Assembly: GCF_028765345.1 (NCBI RefSeq)
Contig: NZ_JARAJZ010000005.1
Location: 1 to 64,000 of the forward strand
Length of the DNA stretch: 64,000 bases
Source: Sporolactobacillus sp. CQH2019
Lineage (GTDB): Bacteria; Bacillota; Bacilli; Bacillales; Sporolactobacillaceae
Direction: 5' to 3'
Shown one piece after another: positions 45,227 to 53,249 of this stretch. Position numbers and translations under genes: made by a program. The notes below the pieces were generated by a model, which did not search any database, had not been told where the DNA came from, and saw only the letters and a program-made list of their open reading frames with translations. Positions within the stretch are counted from its first letter, which is position 1, and each line of letters begins with the position of its first letter.

Positions 45227-46363
45227 ATGGTTTTGGTCAACAGAGAACGTCTTGTCAATACATTTCTTGAACTAGTGAAGATAGACTCGGAAACCGGCGA
45301 AGAGAAGATGATTTCCGAAGTCCTGAAGCGGAAATTTGCGGCTCTCGGCTTAACGGTTGAAGAAGACGATGCGAAAGCGGCGACCGGCCATGCGGCGAAC
45401 AATCTGATTTGCACGCTGCCGGGGAATGCCCCGGGAACGCCGATTTATTTCGGCTTGCATATGGATACCGTGTTTCCCGGGAGAAACGTCACGCCTTCCG
45501 TTTCGGACGGTTGGATCGCTTCGGATGGCAGGACGATTCTCGGTGCGGATGATAAAGCGGGACTGTCCGCCGTTCTCGAAGCGCTGAAGGTCATTCGGGA
45601 GAAAAAGCTTTTCCATCCGGATGTGCAGGCCGTCGTGACCGTCGGCGAGGAGGCGGGGCTGCTCGGAGCCAAAGCGCTGGACACATCGCTTGTGAAAGCA
45701 GAATACGGATTTGTACTCGACAGCGACGGTCCGGTCGGCGATATTATTACTGAGGCCCCCTACCTGACGAAACTTGCAGTCAGTCTGTTCGGGAGAACCT
45801 CTCATGCAGGGATTGCCCCGGAAAAAGGGATTTCTGCCATTACGATGGCGGCAAAAGCGATTGCAAGAATGCCCCTCGGCCGGATCGATAGCGAGACGAC
45901 CGCCAATATCGGCCGTTTTAAGGGAGGAAGAGCGTCCCATGTTGTCTGCGACTATGTCCGTGTCCTTGCGGAAGCGCGTTCCCTGACCCGGGCCAAAATG
46001 GAGACGCAGGTGAAAAAGATGACCGGTGCCTTTGTAAAAACGGCGGAGGAAATGAACGGGAAAGCCGTGGTGCAGGCCAATCTTATCTATCCCGGCTATC
46101 GCTTCGGCGAAAATGACGCGATTGTTCAGATTGCCGCAAAAGCGGCCGCAGCAATCGGCCGGACACCGCATCTGCTGAGCAGCGGAGGCGGAAGCGACGC
46201 GAATGTGATCTGTGAAAAGGGGATCCCGACCGTAAACCTGGGTGTCGGCTATGAAAAGATCCATACAACCGAGGAACGGATACCTGTGACCGAACTCGAG
46301 AAGACCGGCGAACTGGTTCTTTCGCTCATTCGACAGGTGACCGGCCGCCCGTTTGACCGGTGA
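45227..46363 (+). CDS. yqjE: M20 peptidase, PepT/YqjE-like tripeptidase
   Basis: About 378 residues (388 from an in-frame ATG at 45197). Zinc ligands are visible: FGLHMDTVFPG near residue 75, LGADDKAGLSAV near residue 105, and EEAGLLGAK near residue 143, with a dimerisation domain and SSGGGSDANVICEKGIPTVNLGVG near residue 325. It belongs to the peptidase T group that hydrolyses small peptides. I prefer 45227 (MVLVNRERLVNTFLELV), where relatives begin; neither start has a strong ribosome site. Precedes polYB as in B. subtilis. Confidence 0.87.
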   Translation: MVLVNRERLVNTFLELVKIDSETGEEKMISEVLKRKFAALGLTVEEDDAKAATGHAANNLICTLPGNAPGTPIYFGLHMDTVFPGRNVTPSVSDGWIASDGRTILGADDKAGLSAVLEALKVIREKKLFHPDVQAVVTVGEEAGLLGAKALDTSLVKAEYGFVLDSDGPVGDIITEAPYLTKLAVSLFGRTSHAGIAPEKGISAITMAAKAIARMPLGRIDSETTANIGRFKGGRASHVVCDYVRVLAEARSLTRAKMETQVKKMTGAFVKTAEEMNGKAVVQANLIYPGYRFGENDAIVQIAAKAAAAIGRTPHLLSSGGGSDANVICEKGIPTVNLGVGYEKIHTTEERIPVTELEKTGELVLSLIRQVTGRPFDR

Positions 46364-46392
46364 TCAAATCTTTGACAGGGAGAGGAATGCAA

Positions 46393-47610
46393 ATGAGCAC
46401 CGCGAAAAAAACGCGCGTCATCTTCCACGTCGATATGAACAGTTTTTATGCGTCCGTTGAAATTGCCCGCCATCCCGAATGGGAACGCATGCCGCTGGCC
46501 ATTGCGGGAAAAGCGGAAGAACGTCACGGCATCATCGTGACGAGCAGCTACGAGGCGAGAAAAATGGGCGTCCGGACAACCATGACTGTCCGGGAAGCCC
46601 GCATGAAATGCCCGGAACTGATTGTGAAGCATCCGGATTTTGAGCTTTACAGGGCGGTATCCGAGCAGCTTTTCGACATGCTGAAAACCTATACGCCTCT
46701 TGTTGAGAAGGCTTCGATTGACGAAGGGTATATGGATGTCAGCCGGCTGATCCCGCAAACGGATTCTTTGCAACTTGCCGGACAATTACAGCAAAGAATA
46801 TATTCCAGTCTTCATTTACCGTGCAGTATCGGCATTGCACCGAATAAGTTTCTGGCCAAAACGGCTTCCAATATGAAAAAACCAATGGGCCTGACCGTTT
46901 TGAGGAAACGGGAGCTGGCTGAAAAACTATGGCCGCTTCCGATCGGGGAAATGCATGGTGTCGGACCGAAATCAGAAGAACGTTTTCGAAAATCGGGCAT
47001 TCGGACGATTGGCGATCTGGCCAAACGTGAATCCGGAGAAATCGCCGAACGGTTCGGCATACCGGGAAAACGGCTGCAGGAGCGAGCTAACGGTATCGAT
47101 GACCGCGCTGTCGATCCGGAGGCATGGGATCGGTTCAAGAGCATCGGACACTCGGTCACATTGGCCCGTGACACGCAATCAGGCACCGTTATCCGTCAGA
47201 CATTGGATCAACTTTCGGAAAAACTTGAGCGTCAGATAAAAAAAGAACATGTCGTCTGCTATGAGCTAACGATAATGATCCGTTATTCAGACTGGAAAAC
47301 GGTAACGCGGCACGGGTCGTCGATCCAGCCAATCCGTTCCAAAAGAGCCATCATGGACGGTGCGCTTGAGCTTTTTCACGCAAACTGGAACGGCGGTGCC
47401 GTGCGCCTCCTTGGCGTGACGCTTTCATCTTTTCAGCCGATCAGTCTTTCGACGAAACAGCTGGATTTATTTTCTTACGAGGACGACGCCAGAAATGAGA
47501 CGTTGATCAATCTGATGGACAGAATTAACGAAAAGTTCGGAGACGGGGCAATCCGTCAGGCTGGCAGCCTGATTGATCAGGGGAAAAACAGCCTGCCGGC
47601 TGATGATTGA
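46393..47610 (+). CDS. polYB: DNA polymerase IV (Y-family)
   Basis: 405 residues. Error-prone lesion bypass polymerase. The catalytic acidic motifs are HVDMNSFYASVE near residue 10 and SIDEGYMDV near residue 107, with GIAPNKFLAKTASNMKKP near residue 148; HhH region GVGPKSEERFRKSGI near 190. The little-finger domain ends LDLFSYED, which looks like the beta-clamp-binding motif (QLDLFS near residue 356). ATG 46393 is 7 bases after AGAGGA. Confidence 0.92.
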   Translation: MSTAKKTRVIFHVDMNSFYASVEIARHPEWERMPLAIAGKAEERHGIIVTSSYEARKMGVRTTMTVREARMKCPELIVKHPDFELYRAVSEQLFDMLKTYTPLVEKASIDEGYMDVSRLIPQTDSLQLAGQLQQRIYSSLHLPCSIGIAPNKFLAKTASNMKKPMGLTVLRKRELAEKLWPLPIGEMHGVGPKSEERFRKSGIRTIGDLAKRESGEIAERFGIPGKRLQERANGIDDRAVDPEAWDRFKSIGHSVTLARDTQSGTVIRQTLDQLSEKLERQIKKEHVVCYELTIMIRYSDWKTVTRHGSSIQPIRSKRAIMDGALELFHANWNGGAVRLLGVTLSSFQPISLSTKQLDLFSYEDDARNETLINLMDRINEKFGDGAIRQAGSLIDQGKNSLPADD

Positions 47611-47703
47611 ACGGGAAGAATGTATTTTTTGCAGCTTCTTTTACTGTCTGTCTGCTTGACGGCTGTTTCCGTTTATTTTTTCAAGAAAAAAAGGGTGAAT
47701 TCA

Positions 47704-48636
47704 ATGGATTTTACATTTCTGGGAACCGGGGCCGGGATGCCCGCAAAAGAAAGGAATGTGACGTCGCTCGCTTTAAGTTTTCCGGAGTATGACGGCGATC
47801 TTTGGCTTTTCGACTGCGGGGAAGGCACTCAGCGTCAGATTCTTTATTCTTCGGTCAAACTGACGAGGCTGACGGTTATCTTTATCACGCATCTCCATGG
47901 CGATCATCTGTTCGGGCTTCCCGGCATTCTCGGCAGCCGATCGTTTCAGGGAGCCGAAGGGCCGCTGCTGATCATCGGCCCGACAGGACTCGGCCAGTTC
48001 ATTGAAACGTCTTTGCGCGTTTCAGGAACCCATTTGCATTATCCGGTCATCGTGCACGAAATCAAGCGTGCGGGTATCGTTTACGAGAATGAGCATTTTG
48101 TCGTCAAAGCAAAAGAACTGGATCATGGGATCATGAGCTACGGTTATCGTATTACGGAAAAAGATCAGCCGGGGGAACTGCTGGCCGATAAGCTGGGACA
48201 ATTGGGAATCGAACCCGGGCCGATTTACAGAGAATTTAAAGAGAAACCGGAAGTGGTGCTGCCTGATGGCAGACGGATTCTTACGGCGCCTTTTGTCGGA
48301 GAGAAAAGAAAGGGGCGGCGCATCGCTATTATCGGCGATACGCGCCCCTGTGCGCAGACGGTCGAACTTTCCGACCGTGTCGATGTTCTGATCCATGAAG
48401 CAACGTTCCGCCATGAGGCGGCAAGCATGGCCCATGATTATCATCATTCAACTTCCGTTCAGGCAGCAACGATTGCCAGAAAGGCATCTGCCGGGACGCT
48501 GATTCTGACCCATCTCAGCTCCAGATATCAGAAAGAGGAACAATCGTCTCTCCTTTCGGAAGCAAAAAGCATTTTTCCGAACACGCTGCTGGCCTCCGAT
48601 CTGTGGACCTTCCATCTTCAGCGCCGGCCTCGCTGA
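47704..48636 (+). CDS. rnz: Ribonuclease Z
   Basis: 310 residues. A metallo-beta-lactamase nuclease that matures tRNA 3' ends. MDFTFLGTGAGMPAKERN at the start, zinc motif THLHGDHLFGLPG near residue 62, GDTRP near 212 and the C-terminal HEATF and THLSSRY segments, with the exosite region between. ATG 47704 after AAGGGTG. An in-frame ATG at 47620 would add a 28-residue membrane helix. It follows polYB by 93 bases, as in the B. subtilis yqj region. Confidence 0.93.
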   Translation: MDFTFLGTGAGMPAKERNVTSLALSFPEYDGDLWLFDCGEGTQRQILYSSVKLTRLTVIFITHLHGDHLFGLPGILGSRSFQGAEGPLLIIGPTGLGQFIETSLRVSGTHLHYPVIVHEIKRAGIVYENEHFVVKAKELDHGIMSYGYRITEKDQPGELLADKLGQLGIEPGPIYREFKEKPEVVLPDGRRILTAPFVGEKRKGRRIAIIGDTRPCAQTVELSDRVDVLIHEATFRHEAASMAHDYHHSTSVQAATIARKASAGTLILTHLSSRYQKEEQSSLLSEAKSIFPNTLLASDLWTFHLQRRPR

Positions 48637-48703
48637 GGGATACTGCGGTTTCCGAATGATTCTGATTCTGCCGCTTTTCAAGTACACCTATTATATGTAT
48701 ATG

Positions 48704-48736
48704 AAAAAGAGCCTCTCAGCTGGAGGCTCTTTTTGC
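48704..48736. terminator. Bidirectional terminator between rnz and amt
   Basis: AAAAAGAGCCTC pairs with GAGGCTCTTTTT around a 7-base loop. Confidence 0.85.
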
Positions 48737-48780
48737 GTTTCGTTTAATAAATTATTTGAGAGATAAAGATCGGATGCCGA

Positions 48781-50055
48781 TCATTTCGCTTCTCTTTCTG
48801 CATTTTCCGCATAGCTGTATTCGCCGTTCGTTTCACCGTAACCGTATGCCCCGTGTTCGCTGATATCGATTCCGGCCGTTTCCTGATCAGCAGTCACACG
48901 GATGCCGATCGTCGCCTTGATAATGCTCAGAACGATAAGGGAAACGATACCGACGAAAACGAAGGCACTGGCGACGCCCAAAATCTGAACGCCGAGCTGG
49001 TAGAAACCGCCGCCGTAGAAGAGCCCCGGCCGGCCGACACCGACGATTTTTACAAGCTGCGGAGCGGCAAAGAAACCGGTCGAGATTGTCCCGATCACAC
49101 CGGAGACGCCGTGTACCGAAACAGCATAAATCGGATCGTCCAGTCCTTTGCTTTCAAAGAATAGTGAAGTCCAGTAAGTAAAGGATCCGGCAACCGCCCC
49201 GATAACAATGGCTGCCCACGGTTCAACGAAAGCACAGGAAGCAGTAATGGCGACCAGCGCCGCCAGCACACCGTTACACATGGCGCCGATATCCGCTTTT
49301 TTTGAAAGAATCATGGCCGTAAACAAAGCACCCAAAGCACCGGCTGCCGCGGCAAGGTTCGTCGTCAGGGCAACATATCCGTAGAATTCCGGCTGCCCGA
49401 CAGTGGAAGCAATGCTCCCGGGGTTAAAACCAAACCAGCCGATCCAGAGAATGAACGTACCGAGATAAACGAAAGGAATACTGTGCGCCGGAATGGCGTT
49501 CGGCTTTTTGTTTGTAAACTTCCCGATTCTCGGCCCGAGAAGCAGCGTGCCAATCAGGGCCGCCGTCGCGCCCTGCAGGTGGACGACGGTCGATCCGGCA
49601 AAATCCTGCATGCCGAGATGAGCAAGCCAGCCGCCGGAATTCCATACCCAGTGGCCGACCACCGGATAAATAAAGGCCACAAATATGAGACCGAAAATGA
49701 AATAAACCGAAAGTTTCGCCCGTTCCGCAAAGCCGCCCCAGACGATAGCAAGAGATACGGCGGCAAAAGCAAGCTGGAAAAGGAAGGATATGGAATTGGT
49801 CCCGGTCGGCAGACCGCTCAGAAAGAAATTAGTAAAACCGATGAAGCCGTTCCCGTTTCCAAAAGCGATCCCGTAACCGAAAGCCCAAAAAGCAAGGGAG
49901 GCAACGGCTAAAGTGATGATTTGTTTGCCGGTGATATGGCCGGCGTTCTTGCTGCGCAACGACCCCGCTTCCAGAAAAGCAAAACCGGCCTGCATTAAAA
50001 GAACTAAGATTGCTGCAATAAATACCCATAATTCATAAGGATTGACCACATTCAT
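48781..50055 (-). CDS. amt: Ammonium transporter (Amt/NrgA family)
   Basis: 424 residues with eleven predicted helices. AFLEAGSLRSKNAGHI near residue 27 is a hallmark of the family, along with GGWLAHLGMQDFAGSTVVHLQGATAA near residue 135 (first pore histidine region) and the second pore His in VHGVSGVIGTIS near residue 315. Conducts NH4+/NH3 into the cell. The PII partner gene (glnK/nrgB), usually adjacent, is absent. GAGAGGAG precedes the ATG. A perfect GlnR/TnrA-type box lies 47 bases upstream. Confidence 0.92.
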   Translation of the reverse strand: MNVVNPYELWVFIAAILVLLMQAGFAFLEAGSLRSKNAGHITGKQIITLAVASLAFWAFGYGIAFGNGNGFIGFTNFFLSGLPTGTNSISFLFQLAFAAVSLAIVWGGFAERAKLSVYFIFGLIFVAFIYPVVGHWVWNSGGWLAHLGMQDFAGSTVVHLQGATAALIGTLLLGPRIGKFTNKKPNAIPAHSIPFVYLGTFILWIGWFGFNPGSIASTVGQPEFYGYVALTTNLAAAAGALGALFTAMILSKKADIGAMCNGVLAALVAITASCAFVEPWAAIVIGAVAGSFTYWTSLFFESKGLDDPIYAVSVHGVSGVIGTISTGFFAAPQLVKIVGVGRPGLFYGGGFYQLGVQILGVASAFVFVGIVSLIVLSIIKATIGIRVTADQETAGIDISEHGAYGYGETNGEYSYAENAEREAK

Positions 50056-50087
50056 GCACCAATGCTCCTCTCGTATATTATGAAGAT

Positions 50088-50118
50088 ATTATAACATATA
50101 ATGTAAGTAAAAGTTACA
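50088..50118 (-). promoter_or_regulatory. GlnR/TnrA box and promoter of amt
   Basis: TGTAA-N7-TTACA at 50102-50118 is a perfect match to the nitrogen regulator consensus TGTNA-N7-TNACA. A minus-strand TATAAT (plus 50088-50093) lies next to it, so the box would overlap the -35 region. Confidence 0.82.
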
Positions 50119-50394
50119 ACTAAATATTAAAAATATTCATTTATTTTTGAAAGGGCTTACAATCGGGACGATCGGTTCATTTTTTAAAGTATGTCCGATG
50201 AATGCGCGGTTACTTAGGATAAGGAAAAAAGCGAAGAAAACAGTGCATTTACTAGAAAGTAAAGGGATCTTTGTATTGATTTGCCGCGCTTTCCCCCGGG
50301 AAAGTCGGAACGGTCCGCACGCTGCCGATCTAATAAAAAAGAGCCGCCCTTGCGGCGGGCAGCTTTCAACGGAATAGGGACAAGTAAGAAAATA
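50119..50394. other. Intergenic region
   Basis: AT-rich near amt; no gene supported. A GAGCCGCCC.TTGCGGCGGGCAGC stretch near 50340 could be part of a terminator for the nuclease-like gene. Confidence 0.35.
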
Positions 50395-51639
50395 TCACAC
50401 CGTTTTTGAAACGGGATCAAGGACCGTGAGATCCGTGCCGAACTTGCACATCGAATCACAATCACATTTTAAATCAGAAAATAAAATATAGTTCATGGCC
50501 GACGTCGTTCCTTGAAAAGAAGGGCGCAGCAACTGTGCCCGGATCTCCTGCTCACGTTTATCCGGTGCAACAAGAAACAGTCTGCACGATTTATTGCTCA
50601 AAGATAATGAAAGATCATAAAGCCTGAGTATCCCCGAGTAAATCGAAGTACTTTTTTCCACCTCAAATCCGCTGACGATCTCTCTGTCCTGATTGAGCCA
50701 GATCACATCGATTAATGAAATCGTATCGAATGTTTTTTTGGGAAGGCCCGATAGCGGCAATCTCGGCAGAGAGTACTCGCCCAGTTTTTTCCCGCGCCAT
50801 TCCCGCTGATGATCATTCTGAGCGATCCATATCGAATATCCCAATGCCTTTCCGAGCTTGGCCAGATAATATTGCATTTCGCTGTGGGTAGTCTCCTCGG
50901 ACAGATCGTCCAGGACTTGCCGATGCCTTTTGTTAAAATCTCTCATTCTTCTTTTTCCTTCATCTTCCAGAAATCTGCCGGCATTTTCCGGTATAATAAG
51001 CCGACCCGAGCCGATTTCAAAAAACAGTCCGGCAACGGCTCCGAGATCTTTCGACAAAGCAAATTGTTTATTTGCCGCAAGGACGGCAGCTCTCATTTCC
51101 AAATAGGCAGTCCAGGAACCGAGTTTTGTTTTGCTGTGGAATAAAGCATTGAATCCCCTGACAATTGCTGTATTGAACGGAGGGAATAAGGTCGGGTGCA
51201 GGAAATAAATGATATTAGCGACAGCCGGTCCCAGACCCTTGATATGCAATTGATCGAGTCTGATCATTGCATTCTCTATCTGTTCCCCGTTCTTTGCCTG
51301 CAGGCAGGCATTTAAAAATCGACCGAAAGCCAGCTGATTTTCCGCATTTTCATAGATATCCGGAATGCGGAGCTTGGGTTTCCAGAAAAACGCGTGAGCC
51401 GCGCCTTCGAAAATTTGTTTCTGTTCGGATATGGCAGTGACGACGGTTTCAAGACTGGATCCTTTAAAGTCATTCCCGAACGTTCTGTTTTCTATTTCGG
51501 AAACGACCTTCCCGACTCCTTTTTTTATCGTACGAAAAGCTTTAAGCCGTTCATTATTATTGATAAACCATGTGTGATAAACGGATTCTTCGTCTTTCCT
51601 GTATTGCTCTATAATGGTGTTTACCCTTGATATGTCCAA
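50395..51639 (-). CDS. Probable HhH plus PD-(D/E)XK nuclease-fold protein
   Basis: 414 residues; I do not recognise a named family. The middle (LDQLHIKGLGPAVANIIYFLHP near residue 130) looks like a helix-hairpin-helix DNA-binding element. In the C-terminal half, a conserved-looking Glu (SEMQYYLAKLGKALGY), then SLIDVIWLN and, about ten residues on, SGFEVEKSTSIYSGILRL match the order E...D...ExK of restriction-endonuclease-fold proteins. The end carries a CDCDSMC cysteine cluster. It is a single gene next to a large repeat array, so a role in defence or DNA repair is possible, but not shown. Start ATG 51639, GGGTAAAC upstream, weak site. Confidence 0.6.
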   Translation of the reverse strand: MDISRVNTIIEQYRKDEESVYHTWFINNNERLKAFRTIKKGVGKVVSEIENRTFGNDFKGSSLETVVTAISEQKQIFEGAAHAFFWKPKLRIPDIYENAENQLAFGRFLNACLQAKNGEQIENAMIRLDQLHIKGLGPAVANIIYFLHPTLFPPFNTAIVRGFNALFHSKTKLGSWTAYLEMRAAVLAANKQFALSKDLGAVAGLFFEIGSGRLIIPENAGRFLEDEGKRRMRDFNKRHRQVLDDLSEETTHSEMQYYLAKLGKALGYSIWIAQNDHQREWRGKKLGEYSLPRLPLSGLPKKTFDTISLIDVIWLNQDREIVSGFEVEKSTSIYSGILRLYDLSLSLSNKSCRLFLVAPDKREQEIRAQLLRPSFQGTTSAMNYILFSDLKCDCDSMCKFGTDLTVLDPVSKTV

Positions 51640-51907
51640 ATGGCCGCTACCTCCGGAAAAATAGGCTTGCCCTTATTATAACTTAAACGGGTATCTCCTC
51701 AAACCATGTATCCAGTAGGGACACAGCACGGGATTCTTGCGAAAAGCGATCGCCTGACACGGGCGGCAGTCGATTCGAATGTTCAGGCGAACGGTGCTTG
51801 ATCCCGCTGAAAAAAAGAAATATTCTGCGCGGGCGCTGCATGACGGAAACGTGCGGTCTTTTTCTTCGGCCCGCCGCGAATTCCTGTGAATCGCGGCTAA
51901 AATCGCC

Positions 51908-52012
51908 GGGAAACACTGGCGTATCATCAGCAAAGTGCAAAATATCAAAAGTAACGAACAGAAAGTCGTCAGTAACGACCAAAGAATCGCCAGTAAACAG
52001 ACTGGAATCAAT
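51908..52012. repeat. 21-base-period array 3A (AGTAACGA units)
   Basis: Units start at 51908, 51929, 51950, 51971 and 51992, exactly 21 bases apart. The two best begin AGTAACGA and end with TCGTC or TCGCC; the outer ones are diverged. No gene is supported across 51640-52815 on either strand. Confidence 0.65.
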
Positions 52013-52072
52013 AAGTGCGAATAATCAGAACATGGGTATCATTTCTGACTGATCGACCAACCGCGTCCGGGA

Positions 52073-52410
52073 ATTTATCGATCTTCACCGGGAGTTTATC
52101 GGTCGTTATGCCGGGTTTATCGATCTTCACTGGGAGTTTATCGGTCGTTATGCCGGGTTTATCGATCTTCACTGGGAGTTTATCGGTCGTCGTGCCGGGT
52201 TTATCGATCTTCACCGGGAGTTTATCGGTCGTTATGCCGGGTTTATCGATCTTCACCGGGAGTTTATCGGTCGTTATGCCGGGTTTATCGATCTTCACTG
52301 GGAGTTTATCGGTCGTCGTGCCGGGTTTATCGACCATCGTCGGGAGTTTATCGGTCATTATACGTGAATTATCGGTCATCTCGCCTGTTTTATCGATCGT
52401 TCTTTTTATC
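52073..52410. repeat. 21-base-period array 3B (alternating TTTATCGATC / TTTATCGGTC units)
   Basis: Sixteen consecutive units in perfect 21-base register: the C of TTTATC falls at 52079 and every 21 bases to 52394. Odd units read TTTATCGATCTTCAC then YGGGAG, even ones TTTATCGGTCGT then a YRTGCCGGG tail, so the higher-order unit is 42 bases; the last four units are diverged. Long frames of about 170 codons on both strands are artefacts of the divisible-by-three period. Confidence 0.92.
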
Positions 52411-52815
52411 GCCCGCCGCGGAAGTTCAGAGATCGCAGGCATACTCTTCGTCTTTCGAGAGATTGACGGTCTCAGGAAAAGTCGGTCATCATTTGACGGC
52501 GCAGCAGGGAAAAAAACTAAAGAGATACGCATATAACCTAAATAGCATAAAGGGAGGCGGTCAGAACGGCGGCAGCGAACGTTTAAAAAAACTGCTTTCG
52601 AAAAAGTCCGGATGATTCACCGCGATGCGACGGCCAGTTAAATAAGAGCAGCTTATGATCCGAACGGGCACCAATTTTTGAACGCTTTTCTAAACAGTTT
52701 CTTCATAATCGCTGAGTATGCTTAGAAGAGGACGACGGAAAAACACACTCCGTCTGCCGGCCGGTGAGGCATGCTGCAGGCCTTGATAATAAAAAAAGAA
52801 AGGATCGTGACGGCA

Positions 52816-53061
52816 ATGATGGGATGGAATGACGGAATGATGGGCGGCTGGAGTATCGGACTGGGTGTCGCGGGATGGCTGATTCAGCTTCTCTTCTTTA
52901 TCGCGATTATCTATCTGGCGTTTGTTCTGATTCGGCGGCTACATCATGCACCGGGATCGGGAAGAGAAAATCACAGTGAAGAAATTTTAAGGGAACGGTT
53001 TGCCCAAGGTGAGATAACGGCGGAAGAGTACAAAAAAATGAAAGAAATCTTGAAAAAATGA
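52816..53061 (+). CDS. Small SHOCT-domain membrane protein
   Basis: 81 residues. A Met/Gly/Trp-rich N-terminus (MMGWNDGMMGGW), one membrane helix and a C-terminal SHOCT motif (ILRERFAQGEITAEEYKKMKEIL). SHOCT proteins are short oligomerisation or tethering modules. Similar Met-rich small proteins often neighbour copper genes, and this one lies next to a multicopper oxidase; a copper link is only a guess. ATG 52816 with AAAGGA upstream. Confidence 0.8.
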   Translation: MMGWNDGMMGGWSIGLGVAGWLIQLLFFIAIIYLAFVLIRRLHHAPGSGRENHSEEILRERFAQGEITAEEYKKMKEILKK

Positions 53062-53195
53062 TTCCGGTCGTTCAAACGAAAAAATAATCTCTCAGTTGAG
53101 GGGAAACCGTCAATTTCCGGTTTCATGGACATGTTTTCACAAACGAATGAATGGAATCGGAGCACGGGTAACTGATCGGATCCATTATAAAGCAA

Positions 53196-53229
53196 GGGGG
53201 GACAGGCCGGAACGGCTTATCCCCCCTTA
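53196..53229. terminator. Hairpin between SHOCT gene and multicopper oxidase
   Basis: AAGGGGGGA.AGGCC pairs with GGCTT.TCCCCCCTT, GGAAC loop; suited to terminate in both directions, though T runs are short. Confidence 0.6.
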
Positions 53230-53249
53230 ACTCTTGGCAATCGCCCGAT

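Noticed and set aside
52054-52410. CRISPR array
   Set aside because: Period is 21 bases with no separate unique spacers of 25-40 bases, and no cas genes are present.
52008-52536. Two overlapping 170-codon frames on opposite strands with heptad repeats (DKLPVKI / SLSVVMPG)
   Set aside because: They exist because a 21-base tandem repeat keeps any stop-free frame open. No ribosome site and no known fold; treated as a DNA repeat.
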